The translations under genes and the position numbers were made by a program. 64,000 bases of DNA from Burkholderiaceae bacterium (lineage in GTDB: Bacteria; Pseudomonadota; Gammaproteobacteria; Burkholderiales; Burkholderiaceae_E), in NCBI GenBank assembly GCA_023954135.1, contig JAMLIN010000016.1, positions 1 through 64,000 of the forward strand, given 5' to 3'. The notes beneath the pieces were generated by a model. That model had not been told where the DNA came from. It was given only the letters and a program-made list of their open reading frames with translations, and did not search any database. Within the stretch, counting starts at the first letter, position 1. Every line of letters begins with the position of its first letter. Below are positions 11,902-20,421 of this stretch, piece after piece.

Positions 11902-12828
11902 GTGAAGGTCGCCTACATCAGCCACCCGAGCTCGCTGGACCACGAGATGGGGGACTATCATCCGGAGTGCCCGGAGCGCAGCGCGGCGATCGCCGACCGG
12001 CTGCTGCTGCGCGGCACGCTCGATTTCCTGCAGGCCCTGGACGCACCGGCCGCGAGCGACGAGCAGATCGTCCGGGCCCACAGCGCCCGCTATCTGGCGG
12101 AGCTGCGGGCGGCGGCCCCGGCCAGCGGCTTTCACCAGGTCGACCCCGACACCGCGATGAACCCGCACACCCTGACGGCGGCCCTGCATGCGGCCGGCGC
12201 CGGCGTGCTGGCCGTCGAGAAGGTGGTGCGGGGCGAAGTGGGCCGTGCCTTCTGCAATGTCCGCCCGCCTGGCCATCATGCCGAGCGCGACCAGGCGATG
12301 GGTTTCTGCTTCCTGAACAACGTGGCGATCGCGGTGCGCCATGCGCTCGACGTGCTCGGGCTCGATCGCGTTGCGGTGATCGATTTCGATGTCCATCATG
12401 GCAATGGCACCGAGGACATCCTCGCCGGCGACGAGCGGGTGCTGATGGTGTCGTCCTTCCAGAGCGGCCTGTACCCTTTCAACGGCGAGATCGCCAAGGG
12501 GACCAACATGTGCAACGTCCCGCTGCCGCCGTATTCGGGTGGCGGCGCCTTGCGCGAGGCGGTGCAGGAGCGCTGGATCCCGGCGCTGCTCGCCTTCGAT
12601 CCGCAGCTCATCGTGGTGTCGGCCGGCTTCGATGCCCATCGGGAGGACGACATGAGCCAGATGGGCTGGACCGACGAGGACTACGAGTGGCTGGCGCGGC
12701 GCATCGTCGGGATCGCGGAGGCCTGCTGCGAGGGGCGGATGGTCTCGATGCTCGAGGGCGGCTATGCGATCCCGGCGCTGGCGCGCTGCGTCGACACGCA
12801 CGTGCGCATCCTCGCCGGCCTGGACTAG
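11902..12828 (+). CDS. Class II histone-deacetylase-family amidohydrolase
   Basis: A 308-residue zinc-dependent deacetylase of the HDAC/AcuC/acetylpolyamine amidohydrolase superfamily. The full catalytic set is visible: the tandem His of RPPGHHAE, the zinc ligands in VIDFDVHHGNGT and the later Asp in SAGFDAHRED, plus the glycine-rich LEGGY near the end. Bacterial relatives remove acetyl or acyl groups from lysines, polyamines or other amides. The natural substrate here is unknown. Only ten bases separate its stop from the start of a PatZ-type acetyltransferase gene, so the two are almost certainly co-transcribed, suggesting opposing roles in protein acylation. Confidence 0.92.
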   Translation: MKVAYISHPSSLDHEMGDYHPECPERSAAIADRLLLRGTLDFLQALDAPAASDEQIVRAHSARYLAELRAAAPASGFHQVDPDTAMNPHTLTAALHAAGAGVLAVEKVVRGEVGRAFCNVRPPGHHAERDQAMGFCFLNNVAIAVRHALDVLGLDRVAVIDFDVHHGNGTEDILAGDERVLMVSSFQSGLYPFNGEIAKGTNMCNVPLPPYSGGGALREAVQERWIPALLAFDPQLIVVSAGFDAHREDDMSQMGWTDEDYEWLARRIVGIAEACCEGRMVSMLEGGYAIPALARCVDTHVRILAGLD

Positions 12829-12838
12829 TTTCATCACC

Positions 12839-15649
12839 ATGGACAACCGCCACTACCTGACGCCGCTGTTCGAGCCGTCTGCCGTCTGCGTGGTCAGCGA
12901 GGCCGATCCGGATCGCGACCCGTGGTTCGCCGCCCTGGTCGACGAACTGCGGGCGGCCTTCGGCGAAGCGCCGGTCCATCGCCTGCCGGCGCGCGGGTTG
13001 CGGTCCGTGCGCAGCGGCGCCGCGGCGCTGCGAGGCGGAAGCAAGAGGGCCGCAGCGGCTCGTGCCGATCCGGCGGCCTCGCGCTCGGGCCCGGCAGGTC
13101 CGGCGGCTTCGCGTGACGACCGCAGCGGCCTGCTCGCGGTGATCCGGGTCGACCGTTCCTCCCGGATCGGCGAGGCGATCGAGCTGGCCGCCGCCCGGGG
13201 AGCGAACGCCGCGGTGGTGCTGGAGGGGCGCTGCGACGAGGCGCGGCGCAGTCGCTGGCGCTCGCTCGCTCGCGCCCGGGGCCTGCGCCTGCTGGGCCCG
13301 GCGACCCTCGGCTTCATCCGGCCCGCGGTGGGCCTGAACGCCGGACGGCTCGGCCCCCTGCCGAGCGCCGGCAACGTCGCGCTGGTCTCGCAGTCGGGCG
13401 CGCTGGCGGCGTCCATCATGGACTGGTCGGCCGGGACCCTGATCGGCTTCTCCCTGGTCGTGTCGCTGGGCGCGGAAGCCGACGTCGACCTGCCGGACGT
13501 GCTCGACTTTCTCGTCAACGACACCCGGACCAAGTCGGTCGTCCTCTATCTGGAGGCGGTGCACGACGCCCGCAAGTTCATGAGCGCGCTGCGCGCGCTC
13601 GCCACGGTCAAGCCCGTGGTCGTCCTGCGCGGGGGCCACGGTTCGCCGCCCGAGCGCCGGGTGCGTACCCATTCCGGTGCGATCGTCGGGGCCGACGCGA
13701 TCTACTCGGCCGCCTTGCGGCGTTCCGGCGCCGTCGAGCTGCGCCTGTTCACCCAGATGTTCACTTCGGCGCGCTATCTCGCCTCGGCGCGATGGCCGCT
13801 CGGCCGGCGCATCGCCATCATCGCCAATGGCAGCGGGCCGGCGCTGGTCACCGCCGACCAGGTGCACTTCCAGGGCCTCGGGCTGGAGCCGCTGTCGGCA
13901 AGCACCGTGGCGGCGCTCGGCGAGCATCTGCCCCGGATCGCCGCCGTCAATCCGCTGGTGCTCGGCATCGATGCGACGCCGCAGGCGCACGAGCAGGCGA
14001 TCGGCATCGTCGCGGCCGATCCCGCCATCGACGGGATCCTCGTGGTGCATTCGCCCGCGACCGGCGTCGATTCGGCCGGCGTGGCCGCCGCGGTGGGCGC
14101 GGCCGGCGCGAAGGCGCGCAAGCCGGTGTTCACCTGCTGGCTCGGCGGCGCGGCGGTCGTGCCCCATCGCGATGTCCTCGACGACGCCGGCCTGGCGTCG
14201 TTCAGCACGCCCGAATCGGCGGTCGATGCCTTCGCCACCGTCGTGGCCTTCTACCAGAACCAGTTGCTGCTCCAGGAGGTTCCGCGTTCGCTGTCGGGGC
14301 TCCAGGCGCCGGATCTCGCCGGCGCCCGGGCGCTCGTCGCCACCGCGATCGAGCAGGGCCGCGAGGTGCTCACCGAGATCGAGTCCAAGACACTGCTCGA
14401 TGCCTTCCACGTTCCGCTGACCTCGACGCTGCTCGCGACCGACGCCGACGAGGCGGCCGCGCATGCGGCGAGGATCGGCTATCCGGTCGTGCTCAAGATC
14501 GCCTCGCCCGACATCGCGCACAAGAGCGAGGTCGGCGGCGTGGTCCTCGACGTCCGCGGCGAGGCCGACCTGCGCGAGCAGTTCGCCGGGATGCTCGAGC
14601 GGGTACGGTCGACCCGTCCCGATGCGGCCATCGACGGCATCTCGGTGCAGCGCATGATCCGGTCGCGCGATGGCCTGGAAGTGCATGTCGGCGTCGTCCA
14701 CGACCCGGTGTTCGGACCCACCATCGCCTTCGGGTCGGGCGGCACCGCCATCGAGAGGGTGCGCGACTCGACGATCGGCTTCGCGCCCCTGAACCGCTTC
14801 CTCGCCGACCGGGTCATCGCCCGTACCCGCATCGGCGAGGAGATCATCCGTCGCCGCGATACCTGGCCGGCGGCCATGCTCGCGATCGAGCGGATCCTGG
14901 TGCGGGTCTCCGAGATGGTCTGCGAGCTGCCGCAGGTGCTCGAGATGGACATCAATCCGATCATCCTCGACGACCGCGGCGCGGTGGCGGTCGACGCCAG
15001 GATCGTGCTCCACCGGCAATCGGTCGTGCGGCCGGGCACCTACTCGCACATGGCGATCCTGCCGTACCCCGCGCACCTCGCCCGGGTGCAGACGCTCTCC
15101 GATGGCCAGCCGTACGAGTTGCGCCCGATCCGGCCCGAGGACGGCAATGCGCTCCAGCGTTTCGTGCGGGGATTGTCGGACCGGTCGCGGTACTTCCGCT
15201 TCATCTCGACGATGAGCGAGCTCACCCCGCGCATGCTCGCGCGCTACACCCAGGTCGACTACCACCGCGAGCTCGCGCTGCTCGCGGTGCTGCGGCCGCA
15301 GGACGCGCCGCCCAGCGGCGAGCAGCCGGGTGCCGAGCAACCCGGCGCCGAGCGCATCATCGGGGTGGTGCGCTACCTGCTCAATCCCGACGGCGAAACC
15401 TGCGAGTTCGCGATCGCGATCGACGATGCCTTCCAGGGGCGGCGGCTCGGCACCCAGCTGATGCAGGCGATCGTCGAGGCGGCGCGGGCGAAAGGCCTGC
15501 GCCGGGTCGAGGGCTTCGTGCTCGGCGAGAACCGTGGAATGCTGCGCCTGATGAAGTCGGTCGGCTTTGCCATCGCGATGGATCCGCAGGATCCGACCAT
15601 GCGCCGCGTCCACTACGACCTGGACGCGACTCCGGATTCGGGCGCATGA
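12839..15649 (+). CDS. PatZ-type protein acetyltransferase: ADP-forming acyl-CoA synthetase fused to GNAT domain
   Basis: A 936-residue protein with the architecture of E. coli PatZ/Salmonella Pat. Residues 1-135 form a degenerate CoA-binding domain without the usual GAS...G motif and with a low-complexity Ala/Arg insert. CoA-ligase-like domains follow (VSQSGALAASIMDW), then an ATP-grasp domain (IASPDIAHKSEVGGVVLDV), and from about residue 775 a GNAT acetyltransferase (LRPIRPEDGNALQRFVRGLS, FQGRRLGTQLMQ). Residue 278 in THSGAIVG is His, where the catalytic His of ADP-forming synthetases lies; Salmonella Pat has lost it. The ATG at 12839 is chosen over an upstream frame that overlaps the deacetylase. 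PatZ enzymes acetylate metabolic enzymes such as acetyl-CoA synthetase. Confidence 0.9.
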   Translation: MDNRHYLTPLFEPSAVCVVSEADPDRDPWFAALVDELRAAFGEAPVHRLPARGLRSVRSGAAALRGGSKRAAAARADPAASRSGPAGPAASRDDRSGLLAVIRVDRSSRIGEAIELAAARGANAAVVLEGRCDEARRSRWRSLARARGLRLLGPATLGFIRPAVGLNAGRLGPLPSAGNVALVSQSGALAASIMDWSAGTLIGFSLVVSLGAEADVDLPDVLDFLVNDTRTKSVVLYLEAVHDARKFMSALRALATVKPVVVLRGGHGSPPERRVRTHSGAIVGADAIYSAALRRSGAVELRLFTQMFTSARYLASARWPLGRRIAIIANGSGPALVTADQVHFQGLGLEPLSASTVAALGEHLPRIAAVNPLVLGIDATPQAHEQAIGIVAADPAIDGILVVHSPATGVDSAGVAAAVGAAGAKARKPVFTCWLGGAAVVPHRDVLDDAGLASFSTPESAVDAFATVVAFYQNQLLLQEVPRSLSGLQAPDLAGARALVATAIEQGREVLTEIESKTLLDAFHVPLTSTLLATDADEAAAHAARIGYPVVLKIASPDIAHKSEVGGVVLDVRGEADLREQFAGMLERVRSTRPDAAIDGISVQRMIRSRDGLEVHVGVVHDPVFGPTIAFGSGGTAIERVRDSTIGFAPLNRFLADRVIARTRIGEEIIRRRDTWPAAMLAIERILVRVSEMVCELPQVLEMDINPIILDDRGAVAVDARIVLHRQSVVRPGTYSHMAILPYPAHLARVQTLSDGQPYELRPIRPEDGNALQRFVRGLSDRSRYFRFISTMSELTPRMLARYTQVDYHRELALLAVLRPQDAPPSGEQPGAEQPGAERIIGVVRYLLNPDGETCEFAIAIDDAFQGRRLGTQLMQAIVEAARAKGLRRVEGFVLGENRGMLRLMKSVGFAIAMDPQDPTMRRVHYDLDATPDSGA

Positions 15650-15785
15650 CAGCGTTGGGGCGCCTCGCCGTACAACCGTATCATCTGGAGCGCCCCGCTA
15701 CGGCCGCGCTGGCAGGCGCGGCCGGTCTCGCCGGCGCGAAGCGGTGCTTCGCGAATTCCCGGTTCGACTCCTGCGCCCGAATCCG
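15633..15785. repeat. Compound palindromic intergenic element after the patZ-like gene
   Basis: CGGATTCGGGCGCA (15633-15646) recurs as an exact inverted copy at 15772-15785. Between them lie three further hairpins: an imperfect GGGGCGCCTC/GAGCGCCCC stem (15657-15695), GGCCGCGC/GCGCGGCC (15702-15723) and CGCGAAGC/GCTTCGCG (15735-15753). It fills the gap between convergent patZ-like and fbp genes and starts inside the last codons of the former. It probably terminates both transcripts. A related 57-base copy occurs at 23124-23180. Confidence 0.6.
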
Positions 15786-15794
15786 AAGCCTCCT

Positions 15795-16799
15795 TCAAAG
15801 CTCCCGGTGGTACGAGGTGACCCGCTCGACCTCGTTCTTCGATCCCATGAACACCGCGACCCGCTGGTGGAGCTTCTCGGGCTCGATGTCGAGGATGCGC
15901 CGGGTGCCGTCGGTGGCCGCGCCGCCGGCCTGCTCGATCAGCCAGCCCATGGGATTGGCTTCGTACATCAGGCGCAGCTTGCCCGGCTTGTCGGGCTCGC
16001 GCTGGTCGCGCGGATACATGAAGATGCCGCCCCGGGTGATGATGCGATGGATGTCGGCGACCATCGAGGCCACCCAGCGCATGTTGAAGTCCTTGCCCCG
16101 CGGCCCCTGGCTGCCGGCCTCGAGCTCCTCGACGTAGCGGCGCACCGGCGCCATCCAGTGGCGCCGGTTGGATGCGTTGATCGCGTACTCGCGGGTATCG
16201 GCGGGAATCGTCAGGTTGTTGCCGGTGAGCCACCAGCTGCCGATGTCGCTGTCGAGGGTGAACTCGGCCACGCCGTCGCCGACGGTGAGCACCAGCTGGG
16301 TCGACGGACCGTAGACGGCATAGCCGGCGGCCACCTGGCGACTGCCGGGCTGCAGGAAATGCTCGTCGGCCGGGTCGGTGACGCCCTCGGGCATGCGCAG
16401 CACCGAGAAGATCGTGCCGACCGAGACGTTGACGTCGATGTTCGACGAACCGTCGAGCGGGTCGAACAGCAGCAGGAACGAGCCGCGCGGATAGCGGTTC
16501 GGGATCGGGTAGGAATGATCCATCTCCTCGGAGGCCATCGCCGCGAGGTTGCCGCCCCATTCGTTGGCTTCGAGCAGCACCTCGTTGGCGATCACGTCGA
16601 GCTTCTTCTGCTGCTCGCCCTGCACGTTGCCGGTGCCGGCATCGCCGAGCACGCCGGCGAGCTCGCCCTTGCGCACCGAGAAGCTGATCCGCTTGCAGGC
16701 GCGGGCGACGACCTCGAGCAACAGGCGCAGCTCGGCCGGAATCAGGTTCTTCTCGCGCTGCTTCTCGACGAGATACTGGGTGAGGCTGACTCTGGACAT
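15795..16799 (-). CDS. fbp: Class I fructose-1,6-bisphosphatase
   Basis: A 334-residue gluconeogenic phosphatase converting fructose 1,6-bisphosphate to fructose 6-phosphate. The metal and phosphate site motifs are present: SEEMD and [20 protein letters not shown], then the substrate segments [34 protein letters not shown] and the C-terminal [15 protein letters not shown]. Length is typical of class I enzymes. The gene starts at the base immediately after the pepN stop (no gap), so the two are probably translated from one message. It converges on the patZ-like gene across a palindromic intergenic element that may act as terminator. Confidence 0.96.
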   Translation of the reverse strand: MSRVSLTQYLVEKQREKNLIPAELRLLLEVVARACKRISFSVRKGELAGVLGDAGTGNVQGEQQKKLDVIANEVLLEANEWGGNLAAMASEEMDHSYPIPNRYPRGSFLLLFDPLDGSSNIDVNVSVGTIFSVLRMPEGVTDPADEHFLQPGSRQVAAGYAVYGPSTQLVLTVGDGVAEFTLDSDIGSWWLTGNNLTIPADTREYAINASNRRHWMAPVRRYVEELEAGSQGPRGKDFNMRWVASMVADIHRIITRGGIFMYPRDQREPDKPGKLRLMYEANPMGWLIEQAGGAATDGTRRILDIEPEKLHQRVAVFMGSKNEVERVTSYHREL

Positions 16800-19535
16800 T
16801 CAGGATATCTCCGATGGCCGGTAGGCGAACTCGGCGTCGCCGAGGGTGCGGCCGAGGATCTCGGCGACGTCGGGTGACAGGTCGGGCAGGGCGGAAAGCC
16901 TGCGGACCGCGTCGATCATGGCCGCCTGGCGGGCCGGTTCGAACTTGCGCCAGCGGTCCATGGCGCGGGCGAGCCGCGCCGCGAGCTGGGGATTGAGGGC
17001 GTCGATGCTCGCGACCATCTCGGCCCAGTACGCGTAGCCACTGCCGTCGGCCGCATGGAACTCGGCCGGATTGCCGTTGCAGAAGGCCCCGACCAGGGCC
17101 CGGACCTTGTTGGGATTGCGGATCGAGAAGGCGGGGTGCGTCATGAGATCCAGCACCCGCTCGAGCACCGGGGGCTCGTCCGGCTGGCGATGCATCGTCG
17201 CCTGCAGGGTGAACCACTTGTCCATCACGAGGGGATCGTCGCCGAAGCGCGACTCGAAGGCCGCGAGCGCGGCCTCGCGATGCGGCGAGGCGCTGTTGAC
17301 GAGGATGGCCAGGGCGGCGCTGCGGTCGGTCATGTTGTCGGCCTGCTCGAAGCGCTCGCGGGCGGCTTCGAGCGCCGCGGGATCGCCGGCGTCGGCCCAG
17401 TAGGCCAGCGCGAGATTGGCCAGGGCACGTCGGCCGGCGGCGGCCGGGTCGGGCGTCCAGGGCTCGCCGCTCGATGCAGCCGTCCGCTGCCAGGCCGGTT
17501 GCAGGGCGGTGGCGATCGCGACGCGCACGGTGCGCAGCGCGGCGCGCACCGCGACCGGGTCGACGAGCTCGAGCTGCTCGATCACGAAACCCTCGGCGGG
17601 CAGGGTGAGGACGAGCTGCTTGAAGGCCGGGTCCAGCGCGGCGTCGTCGAGCAGGCTGGCGAAGGCCTCGACGAGCAGGCCGACTCGCTCGTCGCCCTGG
17701 TGGCCGTCGAGCACCGCGAGGATCGCGCGCATCCCGAGTCGCTGCAGCGCATCCCAGCGATTGAAATGGTCGGGGTCGTGGCGGGCGATCCGGGCGAGCT
17801 CCTCGCCGAAATAGGTGGCCTCGATGATCACCGGCGCGCTGAAGCCGCGGCCGACCGAGAGCACCGGGGAATCGTCGATGCCTTCGAAGGTGAAGCGATG
17901 CTCGGCTTCGGTGAGCTCCAGCACCCGCGTGGTCGGCCGCTCGCCGTCGTCGGGAATCTCCGTGGGCGCCGGCAGGGGCAGCGGGCTGCCGTCGGCGCCG
18001 AGCAGGCCGACCGCCAGGGGAACATGCATCGGCTGGCCGGGTTGTCCGTCGGCCTGGGCCGGGATCGACTGGCGTACCGTCACGACGAAGCGCCGGTTGG
18101 GCGCATCGTGGCTGGTCTGCACCCGCAGTCGCGGCGTGCCCGACTGCGAATACCAGAGCCGGAAGTGGCTCAGGTCGCGACCGTTGGCATCGGCGATGGC
18201 CGCGACGAAATCGTCGCAGGTCACGGCCTGGCCGTCGTGCCGCTCGAAGTAGAGGTCCATCCCCTTGCGAAAGCCCGCCTCGCCGACCAGGGTGTGGAGC
18301 ATCCGGATGACTTCCGCGCCCTTCTCGTACACGGTGAGGGTGTAGAAGTTGTTGATCTCGTGATAGGAATCGGGCCGGATCGGATGGGCCATCGGGCCGG
18401 CATCCTCGGCGAACTGCGCGGTGCGCAGCACCCGGACGTCCTCGATCCGCTTGACCGCCCGCGCGCTGGCGGCGGCCTGCGGCGAACCGGCCTGGCTGGC
18501 GAGCCGGTCGGCGGAGAACTCCTGGTCGCGAAAGACGGTCAGCCCTTCCTTGAGCGTGAGCTGGAACCAGTCGCGGCAGGTGACCCGGTTGCCGGTCCAG
18601 TTGTGGAAGTACTCGTGGCCGACGACGGCCTCCACGTGCGCGAAGTCGGCGTCGGTGGCGATCTGCGGATTGGCGAAGACGTAGCGGGTGTTGAAGATGT
18701 TCAGGCCCTTGTTCTCCATCGCCCCCATGTTGAAGTCGCCCACGGCGACGATCATGAAGCGGTCGAGATCGAGCTCGAGGCCGAAGCGCTGCTCGTCCCA
18801 GCGGATCGCGTGGACGAGCGAGTCCATCGCATGGCCGCAGCGGTCGAGATTGCCGGGCTCGACATGGATCTGCAGCGTCACCTCGCGGCCCGAACGGGTG
18901 CGGATCCGGCGCTCGGCGCATTCGAAGCGTCCGGCCACCAGGGCGAACAGGTAGGAGGGTTTCGGAAACGGATCCTCCCAGCGGACCCAGTGCCAGCCGG
19001 GGCGGCCCTCGCAGTCGCCCTCGGCGACCAGGTTGCCGTTCGAGAGCAGGGTGGGGCAGGTATCGCGCGGACCGTTGAGGGTCACGGTGAACCTCGCCAT
19101 CACGTCGGGCCGGTCGGGATACCAGGTGATCCGCCGGAAACCCTGCGCTTCGCACTGGGTAAAGAAATTGCTGTTCGATACGTAGAGCCCCTCGAGGCGG
19201 GTATTGGCCGCCGGGGAGATCTCCGATTCGGTGAAGAGCTCGCAGGTATCGGGAACGTCGTCCACCGCCAGGCCGGCCGGGGTGATCCGCCAGCGGTCGG
19301 CCGCCAGGGGCATGCCGTCGAGGCGGATGTCCACCAGTCGGAGGTCCTCGCCGTTGAGCAGGAGACCGGCTTCGGCGGTTTCGGCATCGGCGGCCGGATT
19401 GCGCCGCAGCGACAGCCGGGACCGGACCGTGGTCCGGTCGGGATCGAGGTCGAACTCGAGGGCCACGTGGTCGACGAGGAAGGCCGGAGGCCGGTAGTCT
19501 GATCGGCGTACGATAATGCTCTGGTCGGTTCGCAT
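16800..19535 (-). CDS. pepN: Aminopeptidase N, M1 family metallopeptidase
   Basis: A 911-residue cytoplasmic zinc aminopeptidase removing N-terminal amino acids from peptides. The catalytic HEYFHNWTGNRVTCRDW motif (HExxH plus the downstream Glu in LKEGLTVFRDQEFSAD) lies around residues 305-330. The substrate-binding GAMENKG sequence is just before it (MGAMENKGLNIF). The C-terminal half is the alpha-helical DUF3458/PepN domain ending VAEILGRTLGDAEFAYRPSE. Size matches proteobacterial PepN. The ATG at 19535 leaves only about 20 bases to the divergent lipoprotein gene, so the two promoters must reach into each other's coding sequence. fbp follows without a gap. Confidence 0.95.
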   Translation of the reverse strand: MRTDQSIIVRRSDYRPPAFLVDHVALEFDLDPDRTTVRSRLSLRRNPAADAETAEAGLLLNGEDLRLVDIRLDGMPLAADRWRITPAGLAVDDVPDTCELFTESEISPAANTRLEGLYVSNSNFFTQCEAQGFRRITWYPDRPDVMARFTVTLNGPRDTCPTLLSNGNLVAEGDCEGRPGWHWVRWEDPFPKPSYLFALVAGRFECAERRIRTRSGREVTLQIHVEPGNLDRCGHAMDSLVHAIRWDEQRFGLELDLDRFMIVAVGDFNMGAMENKGLNIFNTRYVFANPQIATDADFAHVEAVVGHEYFHNWTGNRVTCRDWFQLTLKEGLTVFRDQEFSADRLASQAGSPQAAASARAVKRIEDVRVLRTAQFAEDAGPMAHPIRPDSYHEINNFYTLTVYEKGAEVIRMLHTLVGEAGFRKGMDLYFERHDGQAVTCDDFVAAIADANGRDLSHFRLWYSQSGTPRLRVQTSHDAPNRRFVVTVRQSIPAQADGQPGQPMHVPLAVGLLGADGSPLPLPAPTEIPDDGERPTTRVLELTEAEHRFTFEGIDDSPVLSVGRGFSAPVIIEATYFGEELARIARHDPDHFNRWDALQRLGMRAILAVLDGHQGDERVGLLVEAFASLLDDAALDPAFKQLVLTLPAEGFVIEQLELVDPVAVRAALRTVRVAIATALQPAWQRTAASSGEPWTPDPAAAGRRALANLALAYWADAGDPAALEAARERFEQADNMTDRSAALAILVNSASPHREAALAAFESRFGDDPLVMDKWFTLQATMHRQPDEPPVLERVLDLMTHPAFSIRNPNKVRALVGAFCNGNPAEFHAADGSGYAYWAEMVASIDALNPQLAARLARAMDRWRKFEPARQAAMIDAVRRLSALPDLSPDVAEILGRTLGDAEFAYRPSEIS

Positions 19536-19555
19536 GACGGAAGAAGAGTTTGTCG

Positions 19556-20230
19556 ATGCATTCTAAGCTGTGGGCCGCCCGTGGTGGCCTTTCCGGACTG
19601 TTGCGCCGGGCCGCTCTCGGGCTCGCCGCCCTGGCGCTGGCCGCCTGCGCGAGCACGGTGGGCTCGGAGCTCACCGTATTCCATGAGTGGCCCTCGTCCG
19701 TGGGCGAGCGCAGTTTCCGCATGGTTCGGGCCGACGGCCAGGCCGACAGCATCGCCCATGCGAACTTCGAGCGCATCGTGCGCGCCGAGCTGATCGCCGC
19801 CGGCTTCAGGGAAACGCCGAATCCGCGCTTCGAGGTCGGCTTCGACTACGGCAGTCGTGAATACTTCGCCCGTTCGGTCGGCTACTACCCTCCGCCGTAC
19901 TTCCATCCCTATTTCGGTTTCGGGTTCGGCGGCCCGCACGCCTTCATGAGCTTCTCCGCGCCGCTTTCGTGGTGGGCCTACGACCGCGACGAGCGGCGCT
20001 ACGAGCGACGCCTGTCGCTCACCATGCGCGATCTCGCCGCCCAGCCGCCGCGGCGCGTCTACGAGGCGACGGCCGTCAACGCCGGCCTGTCGCCCGACAT
20101 GACCTCCGCGCTGCCTTACATGGTGCGCGCGCTACTCGCGGATTTCCCCGGGCAATCGGGCACGACGCGCTGGGTCGACGTGCCCGTGCAGGGGCGGCCG
20201 CAGCAATCGGAGTCGCGGTCGCAGCAATGA
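19556..20230 (+). CDS. DUF4136-type lipoprotein
   Basis: A 224-residue predicted lipoprotein. The signal peptide has a basic start, a hydrophobic run (ALGLAALALAAC) and a lipobox LAAC. The mature part has the DUF4136 pattern: an early FHEW block, FRMVRADGQADSIAHANFER, an aromatic loop GYYPPPYFHPYFGFGFGG, and RRLSLTMRDLA-x-PPRRVYEATA. The function of this family is not known. The ATG at 19556 follows AGAAGAG at reasonable spacing; a TTG at 19550 is also in frame. It is transcribed away from pepN with only about 20 bases between, and probably stands alone. Confidence 0.85.
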   Translation: MHSKLWAARGGLSGLLRRAALGLAALALAACASTVGSELTVFHEWPSSVGERSFRMVRADGQADSIAHANFERIVRAELIAAGFRETPNPRFEVGFDYGSREYFARSVGYYPPPYFHPYFGFGFGGPHAFMSFSAPLSWWAYDRDERRYERRLSLTMRDLAAQPPRRVYEATAVNAGLSPDMTSALPYMVRALLADFPGQSGTTRWVDVPVQGRPQQSESRSQQ

Positions 20231-20378
20231 CCGCAGCGGGCTGATCGGGCCGCGCGTGTCGGCCCGCCGCTGGCTCCCGTCCACCGGCCACGCTGTGTAG
20301 CAGCAACAGTTGAGCCGGTTATCGGCGCAGATGGCGTCCGATGTGGAATCCTTCGCGTTCCGTAGTACCCCCTTCCGG

Positions 20379-20384
20379 TATATT
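20379..20384 (+). promoter_or_regulatory. Possible -10 element for the LEPR-protein operon
   Basis: TATATT sits 38 bases before the start codon in a short AT-richer patch. No convincing -35 hexamer is found at 16-18 bp upstream, so this would be a weak or activator-dependent promoter. A GGGCCG/CGGCCC hairpin at 20247-20265, just after the preceding lipoprotein gene, may insulate it. This is a guess from composition. Confidence 0.35.
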
Positions 20385-20421
20385 TGCGCCACGATAACGA
20401 GGCGCTGTCGCGGGGGAATAC

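Noticed and set aside
12608..15613. 1001-codon antisense frame opposite the PatZ-like gene
   Set aside because: His/Arg/Asp-rich shadow of the kind seen opposite most genes here; no start signal or recognisable domain.
15613..19776. 1387-codon open frame on the minus strand
   Set aside because: It is the +1 shadow of pepN and fbp in GC-rich DNA: Arg/Pro/Ala-rich, no domain, and the two real genes on the same strand explain the region fully.
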